This document shows, piece by piece, positions 6,257 through 10,930 of a DNA stretch of 10,930 bases. The notes beneath the pieces are model-generated. The model did no database searches and was not told the origin of the DNA. It saw only the letters and a list, made by a program, of their open reading frames with translations. Origin of the DNA: an uncultured Bacilli bacterium (GTDB lineage Bacteria; Bacillota_I; Bacilli_A; RF39; UBA660); the NCBI GenBank assembly GCA_910586195.1, contig CAJUHO010000038.1, positions 1 through 10,930 of the forward strand. The letters are read 5' to 3'. Position 1 is the first letter of the stretch. Every line of letters starts with the position of its first letter. Made by a program: the position numbers and the translations under genes.

Positions 6257-6635
6257 AATTTTATATTATATGGGACTAATATCAGAAGTTTTATTTTTGT
6301 TAATGGTAATATTTTTATTACCTTATATTTTAAAGTCGAACTGGCATGGTATTATATTTCTAATCATGGTTTTAATCTTTATTGGCCTTTCTTTATTTAT
6401 ATTTTTAGCTAAAAGAGATTTTGCTAGACAATCAAAAAGTTATAATATTTTTTCGATTGTTTTGACATTTTATTTAGGAATCATATTTACAAGAATTATG
6501 TTAGTAAAGCTTTCTCCTAGTATTTTATATGATATTAATATTACGTATTGTCAAAATAACTTTTTTTTAATTTCTATTACAATGCTTTGTGTTATATTGA
6601 ATACAATTGTATTAGGCATGATGAAAACGAAGTAG
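6249..6635 (+). CDS. Small four-helix membrane protein, function unknown
   Basis: This is a 128-residue, very hydrophobic protein I do not recognise. Four transmembrane segments are visible, roughly residues 5-26, 32-54, 67-88 and 98-120, separated by short charged loops (KSNWHG, AKRDFARQSKSYN, the CQNN region). It ends in MMKTK. The ATG at 6249 overlaps the TAA of the AAA+ gene (ATGAATAA), the usual arrangement for translational coupling, and a GAGG at 6233-6236 lies upstream. A longer frame from ATG 6231 would add six residues but has no ribosome binding site. A strong terminator overlaps its own stop, so it and the ATPase form one two-gene unit. It may be the membrane partner of the ATPase; this is inference from coupling only. 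Confidence 0.72.
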   Translation: MNKILYYMGLISEVLFLLMVIFLLPYILKSNWHGIIFLIMVLIFIGLSLFIFLAKRDFARQSKSYNIFSIVLTFYLGIIFTRIMLVKLSPSILYDINITYCQNNFFLISITMLCVILNTIVLGMMKTK

Positions 6636-6649
6636 TCACTTCGTTTTTT
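6624..6649 (+). terminator. Intrinsic terminator ending the AAA+/membrane protein unit
   Basis: A perfect 10-bp stem, AAAACGAAGT (6624-6633) with ACTTCGTTTT (6638-6647), has a 4-nt AGTC loop and ends in a T-run through 6649. The TAG stop straddles the left arm and loop. Confidence 0.9.
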
Positions 6650-6675
6650 ATAAAATTAGTATAAGGGGTAAATAT

Positions 6676-8469
6676 ATGTGTGGAATTATAGGTTATATTG
6701 GTTACCAGAGACCAGAAAAAGTGTTATTACAGGGATTAGGGAGATTGCAATATCGTGGATATGATTCAGCAGGCCTTAGTCTTTTAAATAAAGAAGAGTT
6801 ACAAACAATTAAATGTGTTGGTACAATAAGGGATTTAGAAAAACAGTTAGAAAAATCATCTATAATAAATAGTAACTTAGGTATTGCTCATACTAGATGG
6901 GCTACTCATGGTTCCGTTAGTAAGATAAATTCTCATCCACATACAGTAGGAACAATTACGATTGTTCATAATGGTATTATAGAAAATGCTAATGATTTAA
7001 AAAATAAACTTCAACATCAAGGATATCAGTTTAAAAGTGAAACAGATAGTGAGGTTTTAGCAGCTTTAATAGATTATAATTATCAAAATGATATTATAAA
7101 GGCAATCTCTAAAAGTTTAAATCAAATAATAGGCTCTTATGCACTTGGTATTTTAGTAGATAAAGATACAGAACATCTCTATGCAACTCGAAAAGATTCT
7201 TCGTTAATAGTTGGTATAGGAGAGGAAGAAAATTTTATTGCTAGCGATATAAATGCAATCCTAGAATTTACTGATAAATATGTTAATTTAGAAGAAGGGG
7301 AAATTGCTGTTTTAGGTAAGGGGGAATGGAAAGTATTAAATGCTATGGGGAAGAAAGTAGAAAAAAATATTAATATAGAAAAAAAGGCAATAGGCAGTAT
7401 TTCAAAAGGTCAATTTTCTCATTATATGTTAAAGGAAATTATGGAACAGCCTTTTCTACTAGAATCAACATTAAAAAATATTATAAAATCTAAAGAGTCA
7501 CTAATAGATACAATGTTAGATATTAGTGATTATGAGGAAATTCATGTTGTTGCCTGTGGAAGTTCCTTATATGCAGGAATGATTGGGAAAAATTTAATAG
7601 AAAAATATGTGGGAATTCCCACGAAGATTGAGGCTGCTAGTGAATATCGTTATAGTAATATTATTTATAACCGAAAAACATTAGCCATTTTCATTTCCCA
7701 ATCAGGACAGACTGCAGATACTATAGCAGCCTTAAGAAAGACAAAAAAAGAAGGTATGGCTACCTTGGGAATTGTTAATGAGGAAAATTCAACAATTGCG
7801 AAAGAGGTCGATAATGTAATTTTTACTAAAGCTGGGATAGAAGTTGCTGTTGCCACTACTAAAGCATATATTTTGCAGGTAACCTATCTTTCATTATTAG
7901 CGTTAAAGGGCAGTGTTATGTGTGGAAAATTAGATAATGAAAAGGTAGAGAATATTTTGTATTCGTTTCGTATGTTACCAGATCTTTTGAAAGATATACT
8001 ACAAAGAGATTATAAAGGTTTCGCTTTGCAACTCTATCAGAATGAAAATGCCTTTTTTATTGGCAGACAAATAGATTATGCTCTTTGCTTAGAGGGAAGT
8101 TTAAAACTAAAAGAAATTGCCTATATCCATAGTGAGGCATATCAGGCAGGAGAGCTAAAACATGGGACTATATCCCTAATTCAAGGACAAACACCAGTGA
8201 TTGCAGTAATTACGAATTCTAAAGTGAAAGAAAAGATGACCTCTAATATAGAAGAAGTGAAGTCAAGAGGAGCAAAATGTATTATTATTACAACCGATGA
8301 ACTAGATACTTTTTCTGATATGAAAATAGTAGTAAATACCGTTAATGAGTTTGTACAGCCATTATTAATCATTCCAGTTTTACAGCTTCTATCGTATGAG
8401 ACAGCAAAGCTTCGAAATTGTGAAATTGATTATCCTAGAAATTTAGCTAAATCGGTAACAGTTGAATAA
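6676..8469 (+). CDS. glmS: Glutamine--fructose-6-phosphate aminotransferase (isomerizing), GlmS
   Basis: GlmS makes glucosamine-6-phosphate from fructose-6-phosphate and glutamine, the first committed step towards UDP-GlcNAc for peptidoglycan and other wall polymers; it acts in the cytoplasm. At 597 residues it is full length (Bacillus about 600). The N-terminal glutaminase (about 2-240) starts MCGIIGYIG with Cys2 as nucleophile, followed by RLQYRGYDSAG (23-33), HTRWATHG (72-79) and HNGIIEN (98-104). Two SIS sugar-phosphate domains follow (about 285-415 and 450-590): CGSSLYAG (294-301), SQSGQTADT (341-349), EVAVATTKAY (389-398), GELKHG (492-497). It ends with the conserved NLAKSVTVE carrying the catalytic Lys592. 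AAGGGG at 6663-6668 gives the start. Only 26 bases separate it from the previous terminator, so no glmS ribozyme fits upstream. Promoter not clear; partial readthrough of that terminator is possible. Confidence 0.98.
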   Translation: MCGIIGYIGYQRPEKVLLQGLGRLQYRGYDSAGLSLLNKEELQTIKCVGTIRDLEKQLEKSSIINSNLGIAHTRWATHGSVSKINSHPHTVGTITIVHNGIIENANDLKNKLQHQGYQFKSETDSEVLAALIDYNYQNDIIKAISKSLNQIIGSYALGILVDKDTEHLYATRKDSSLIVGIGEEENFIASDINAILEFTDKYVNLEEGEIAVLGKGEWKVLNAMGKKVEKNINIEKKAIGSISKGQFSHYMLKEIMEQPFLLESTLKNIIKSKESLIDTMLDISDYEEIHVVACGSSLYAGMIGKNLIEKYVGIPTKIEAASEYRYSNIIYNRKTLAIFISQSGQTADTIAALRKTKKEGMATLGIVNEENSTIAKEVDNVIFTKAGIEVAVATTKAYILQVTYLSLLALKGSVMCGKLDNEKVENILYSFRMLPDLLKDILQRDYKGFALQLYQNENAFFIGRQIDYALCLEGSLKLKEIAYIHSEAYQAGELKHGTISLIQGQTPVIAVITNSKVKEKMTSNIEEVKSRGAKCIIITTDELDTFSDMKIVVNTVNEFVQPLLIIPVLQLLSYETAKLRNCEIDYPRNLAKSVTVE

Positions 8470-8503
8470 AAAACAAGGTAACTAAAAAATGTTGCCTTGT
8501 TTT
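8470..8503. terminator. Bidirectional intrinsic terminator between glmS and hsp20
   Basis: AAAACAAGGTAAC (8470-8482) pairs with GTTGCCTTGTTTT (8491-8503), 13 pairs with one G-U and an 8-nt loop. On the plus strand it ends in TTTT. On the minus strand the arm runs into TTTTTTATT, so it can also stop hsp20 transcripts. It starts at the base after the glmS stop. Confidence 0.9.
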
Positions 8504-8518
8504 AATATCGTAATAATT

Positions 8519-8905
8519 TTATTTTATGTTAATTTGTCTTTTATTTTGCTCTTCATTTATCTTAGGAATTGAGATATGTAAAGTACCATCTGTATATTCA
8601 GCTTCGATTGCTTCTTCATCAATATCACCTAGATAAAAACTACGGGAATATTTACCATAAATTCTTTCGCGGCGTAAATATTTTTTTTCACTATTTTCCT
8701 CTTCTGTTTTTTCTTCTTTTTCCGCTGTCACAACTAAGTTTCCTTTATTACATTCAATTTTAATCTCATTTTTAGAAAACCCAGGTAAATCCATTTCAAC
8801 ATGATAAGTATTATTTTTTTGATATATATCACATTTCATTTTTGCTCCCTCATCTTCAAAAAATTGATCTAATGTATTATCAAAATAAAATTTTCTTGGT
8901 AACAT
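8519..8905 (-). CDS. Small heat shock protein, Hsp20/alpha-crystallin family
   Basis: Small heat-shock proteins are ATP-independent holdases that bind unfolding proteins in the cytoplasm. From the start chosen here the protein has 128 residues: a short N-terminal arm (1-22), an alpha-crystallin domain (about 23-115) with MDLPGFSKNEIKIE at about 38-51, and RRERIYGKYSRSFYL. The family signature near the end of the domain is DGTLHISIPK, and a terminal INI matches the I-x-I motif that docks neighbouring subunits. A charged loop rich in Glu and Lys (about 62-75) lies in the middle. The frame extends to an ATG at 8965, but the -10 and -35 boxes lie within that extension. The ATG at 8905 has AAAGGTGAT just upstream, so the shorter form is preferred. 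It converges with glmS and shares its terminator. Heat regulation through HrcA is suggested by the operator described separately. Confidence 0.93.
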   Translation of the reverse strand: MLPRKFYFDNTLDQFFEDEGAKMKCDIYQKNNTYHVEMDLPGFSKNEIKIECNKGNLVVTAEKEEKTEEENSEKKYLRRERIYGKYSRSFYLGDIDEEAIEAEYTDGTLHISIPKINEEQNKRQINIK

Positions 8906-8932
8906 AACTATCACCTTTCCTTTCTGTAAATA

Positions 8933-8974
8933 GTTATAACACTGATTTTGGCAATTGTCAAGCAAGAGTGCTAA
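8933..8974 (-). promoter_or_regulatory. Sigma-A promoter of hsp20 overlapped by a CIRCE-like HrcA operator
   Basis: Read on the minus strand, TTGACA (8961-8956), a 17-bp spacer and TATAAC (8938-8933) make a near-consensus promoter. Overlapping the -35 box is TTAGCACTC (8974-8966), an exact left half of CIRCE (TTAGCACTC-N9-GAGTGCTAA). At the correct 9-bp spacing the right half reads AATTGCCAA (8956-8948), matching 6 of 9. The promoter is well supported. HrcA control is likely but depends on a degenerate right half. Confidence 0.65.
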
Positions 8975-9056
8975 AACACTATTTTCTATTCATAGTATTT
9001 TCCATTTTTTTTAAAATATACAGTTAGAATTTGCTTGTTTTTTGTTATATATTAAC

Positions 9057-9085
9057 TTGCAATTATAAGCATTTTCTCTTATACT
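9057..9085 (+). promoter_or_regulatory. Probable sigma-A promoter of miaB
   Basis: TTGCAA at 9057-9062, a 17-bp spacer, and TATACT at 9080-9085 lie 28 bases before the miaB start. The spacing and the 5/6 match of the -10 box support it; the -35 box is 4/6. Confidence 0.55.
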
Positions 9086-9112
9086 ATAGCAAGAAGAAAT
9101 GGAAGTGAAAAT

Positions 9113-10531
9113 ATGCATTTACCAAATTATAAAGAAGCCAAAAAACGTGAAAAAGTAGAATATCAAACTTTAGATTATAATTTAAAAAAAGAATTAAAGA
9201 ACAAATATTGTGGAAAAAAATATTTTTTGAAAACTTATGGATGCCAAATGAATGAACATGATAGTGAAAATATTAAGGCAATGCTTGAAGAGTTAGGATT
9301 TATAGAGGAAAACGATTATAGACAGGCAGATTTATTATTATTAAATACATGTTCTATTAGAGAAAATGCCCATAATAAGGCCTTTGGAATGTTAGGGAGA
9401 ATTCAAAACCTAAAAGAAAAAAATAGAAATATTGTAGTAGGGCTTTGTGGTTGTATGGCACAAGAAGAAGGTGTAGTTGAGAAAATCCAGAAAAAATATA
9501 AATGGTTGAATTTTGTAATCGGTACCCATAATCTTTACCAACTACCTCAAGTGGTAGATAGTGCAATTACGAATAGAAATCAAGAAATAGAGGTTTATTC
9601 TCATAATCTAGATATTGTGGAAAATGCGCCGGTCATACGTGATAAAAGTTATAAGGCTTATGTAAATATTATTTATGGTTGTAATAAATTTTGTACTTAT
9701 TGCATCGTTCCTTATACAAGAGGAAGTGAAAGAAGTAGAAGGAAGGAAGATATATTAAAGGAGATTGCAGATTTAATAAATGATGGCTATCAAGAAGTAA
9801 CGTTATTAGGTCAAAATGTAAATGCATATGGAAAGGATTTGTATGAAGACTATGGATTAGGAGAATTGTTAGAAGATATTGCCAAAATGAATATACCAAG
9901 AATTCGCTTTGTTACTTCGCATCCATGGGATTTTACAGATAAAATGATTGAAAAAATTGGCAAATACGAAAATATTATGCCTAGCATTCACTTACCAGTA
10001 CAGTCTGGCTCTAATACAATATTAAAACGAATGGGAAGGCGTTATACCAAAGAGTCTTATTTAGAACTTTTTGATAAATTGAAAAATATACGAAAAGAAA
10101 TGGCCATTTCTACAGATATTATTGTTGGTTTTCCTGGGGAAAGTGAAGAGGATTTTCAAGAGACTCTAGATTTAGTAGAATATTGTCAATATGATAATGC
10201 TTTTACTTTCATTTATTCACCAAGAGAAAATACCCCTGCAGCAAATCTTTCCGATGATGTTTCTCTTAATGAAAAGGAAAAAAGACTATATCGTTTAAAT
10301 GAAATGGTGAATCAATATTTTTTAAAAAACAACAAAAATCAAATTGGACAAGTACAAAAAGTTTTAGTAGAAGGAAAATCACTAAAAAATAACAACATGT
10401 ATTTTGGGTATACAGAAAGTAATAAGCTAGTAAATTTTACTGGCGCAAATGTAGAGGTAGGAACTATTATAGAAGTTAAGATTACAGATGCTAAAACTTG
10501 GAGTTTAGATGGAGAACTCTATGAAAGATAA
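9113..10531 (+). CDS. miaB: tRNA-2-methylthio-N6-dimethylallyladenosine synthase (MiaB)
   Basis: MiaB is a radical-SAM methylthiotransferase that turns i6A into ms2i6A at position 37 of tRNAs reading UNN codons. The 472-residue protein has the complete layout. The N-terminal UPF0004 domain carries the three ligands of the auxiliary 4Fe-4S cluster: Cys44 in YGCQMNEHDSE, Cys80 in LLNTCSIRENA, Cys114 in LCGCMAQEE. The radical-SAM motif CxxxCxxC is at Cys190, Cys194 and Cys197 (YGCNKFCTYCIVPYTRGSE). LGQNVNAYG and PVQSGSN segments typical of MiaB follow, then a C-terminal TRAM domain (about 405-470). QMNEHDSE and PYTRGSERSR separate it from the MtaB and RimO subfamilies. The ribosome binding site is modest (GGAAGTG at 9101-9107). 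The N-terminal ~35 residues form a basic extension, as in Bacillus MiaB. Its end overlaps the next gene, as miaB and ymcA are neighbours in B. subtilis. Confidence 0.97.
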   Translation: MHLPNYKEAKKREKVEYQTLDYNLKKELKNKYCGKKYFLKTYGCQMNEHDSENIKAMLEELGFIEENDYRQADLLLLNTCSIRENAHNKAFGMLGRIQNLKEKNRNIVVGLCGCMAQEEGVVEKIQKKYKWLNFVIGTHNLYQLPQVVDSAITNRNQEIEVYSHNLDIVENAPVIRDKSYKAYVNIIYGCNKFCTYCIVPYTRGSERSRRKEDILKEIADLINDGYQEVTLLGQNVNAYGKDLYEDYGLGELLEDIAKMNIPRIRFVTSHPWDFTDKMIEKIGKYENIMPSIHLPVQSGSNTILKRMGRRYTKESYLELFDKLKNIRKEMAISTDIIVGFPGESEEDFQETLDLVEYCQYDNAFTFIYSPRENTPAANLSDDVSLNEKEKRLYRLNEMVNQYFLKNNKNQIGQVQKVLVEGKSLKNNNMYFGYTESNKLVNFTGANVEVGTIIEVKITDAKTWSLDGELYER

Positions 10532-10859
10532 TATCTTTTTTATATTAGATGATATTATAAATAATATAAAAGTAAGTAGTGAATTTGAAAAGTGTATTTT
10601 GCTAAGAGAAAAAATAGAGAATAATAAAGAATTATTGCAGTTGATTGAAACCTTAAAAGAAAAACAAAAAAAATATGTAAGAGGAAACTTTCAAGATGAT
10701 GATGTGAAGAAAGAGTTAGATGTTCTTCTGAAGAAGATAGAAAGTTTTCCGATATACGTAGAGTATAGTAATAATTTATCGATAGTGAATGAGAAAATTT
10801 CTTTATTAAAAGATGAGTTAAATTGTTATTTTGTAGAGAAATTTAATTTATTAAAATAG
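10521..10859 (+). CDS. YlbF/YmcA (RicA-like) family protein
   Basis: This 112-residue, almost wholly helical protein fits the com_YlbF/YmcA family: a long helix-rich stretch with ELLQLIETLKEKQKKY around residues 33-48, and FPIYVEYSNNLSIVNEKISL near 75-95 that resembles the family's conserved C-terminal half. In B. subtilis, YmcA (RicA) works with YlbF (RicF) and YaaT (RicT) in a complex that stimulates RNase Y processing of operon mRNAs, and its gene directly follows miaB. The same order here is the main support for calling this the RicA-type member. ATG 10521 has GGAGA at 10511-10515. ATG 10509, with GGAG at 10500-10503, is an equally possible start giving 116 residues. Both overlap miaB, implying coupling. 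Only two cysteines are present and none in a C-terminal tail. Confidence 0.78.
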   Translation: MKDNIFFILDDIINNIKVSSEFEKCILLREKIENNKELLQLIETLKEKQKKYVRGNFQDDDVKKELDVLLKKIESFPIYVEYSNNLSIVNEKISLLKDELNCYFVEKFNLLK

Positions 10860-10884
10860 GCATTTTTTATTGCTTATTTTTTTT
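10853..10884 (+). terminator. Weak AT-rich intrinsic terminator after the ymcA-like gene
   Basis: AAAATAGGCA (10853-10862) pairs with TGCTTATTTT (10871-10880), ten pairs with one G-U and an 8-nt loop, followed by TTTT. The stem is AT-rich and overlaps the TAG stop, so termination may be partial. Confidence 0.6.
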
Positions 10885-10898
10885 AATTAAGGTATGAT
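10870..10898 (+). promoter_or_regulatory. Possible promoter of the gene starting at the window edge
   Basis: TTGCTT at 10870-10875, a 17-bp spacer and TATGAT at 10893-10898 lie 24 bases before the next ATG. The -35 box overlaps the right arm of the preceding terminator. Spacing is ideal; the boxes match 4/6 and 5/6. Confidence 0.4.
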
Positions 10899-10922
10899 TT
10901 AAGAAGATAGTAGGTGAGTGTG

Positions 10923-10930
10923 ATGAGAAA
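10923..10930 (+). CDS. Start of a following gene (only the first codons in the window)
   Basis: ATG at 10923 is preceded by AGGTGA (10912-10917) at a suitable distance and by a possible promoter. Only ATG AGA and two more bases are visible, so nothing can be said about the product. In Bacillus the genes after miaB-ymcA are cotE and mutS, but that is context, not evidence. Confidence 0.4.

Noticed and set aside
6636..6675. glmS ribozyme
   Set aside because: The gap is far too short and is mostly terminator tail; none of the ribozyme core can be placed.
8906..8965. N-terminal extension of Hsp20 from ATG 8965
   Set aside because: The extension covers the -10 and most of the -35 box and has no ribosome binding site. 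ATG 8905 has AAAGGTGAT just upstream and gives a normal Hsp20 length.
1..10930. TGA read as tryptophan, as in mycoplasmas
   Set aside because: All recognised tryptophans are TGG and all genes are full length under the standard code. None of the intact genes ends in TGA, but about ten genes are too few to draw a conclusion.
1..10930. CRISPR array, tRNA or rRNA genes, insertion sequences
   Set aside because: I saw no regularly spaced repeats, cloverleaf-like sequence, transposase or terminal inverted repeats in the window.

Overview
The window is AT-rich (about 30% G+C by eye), densely packed, and reads as chromosome of a low-GC Firmicutes-type bacterium. SpoVS, GlmS, a CIRCE-like half site upstream of hsp20, and adjacent miaB and ymcA/ricA-like genes as in Bacillus all point that way. 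Within that group I think of the small-genome gut lineages close to Bacilli or Erysipelotrichia, but this is inference. The standard code fits: tryptophan is TGG throughout and no gene needs TGA read as a sense codon.

Left part (1-2823), accessory and partly decayed. The window opens inside a large surface protein with a beta-rich N-terminal region and a C-terminal formylglycine-generating-enzyme/sulfatase-modifying (FGE, C-type-lectin-like) domain. Its last 39 codons have a different base and codon composition from the rest. Just downstream lies a broken paralogue that keeps the membrane anchor, a 12-codon segment and a gapless 39-residue counterpart of the same tail, but lacks the whole body. 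Next come intact spoVS with a strong terminator and about 300 bp without a convincing gene.

Middle part (2824-6635), small transcription units. A leftward gene encodes a secreted or anchored transglutaminase-like protein and diverges from a NUDIX hydrolase gene. A signal-peptide-bearing, C-terminally anchored thioredoxin-like protein follows. Then comes a two-gene unit: a stand-alone Clp-type AAA+ ATPase overlapping a four-helix membrane protein. Clear intrinsic terminators close the last two units, and both include the final stop codon in the stem.

Right part (6676-10930), core functions. glmS (amino-sugar synthesis) converges on hsp20, with one bidirectional terminator between them. hsp20 has a near-consensus promoter overlapped by a CIRCE-like operator. 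miaB (tRNA ms2i6A methylthiotransferase) overlaps a YmcA/RicA-type gene; a weak terminator and the start of another rightward gene end the window.

The most interesting signal is the pair of variable C-terminal tails at 1508-1624 and 1957-2073. A lectin-like fold with a conserved scaffold, scattered differing positions and mostly pyrimidine-ending codons is what a target of a diversity-generating retroelement, or a cassette-recombination system, would look like. No reverse transcriptase or template repeat is inside the window, so this remains a hypothesis.
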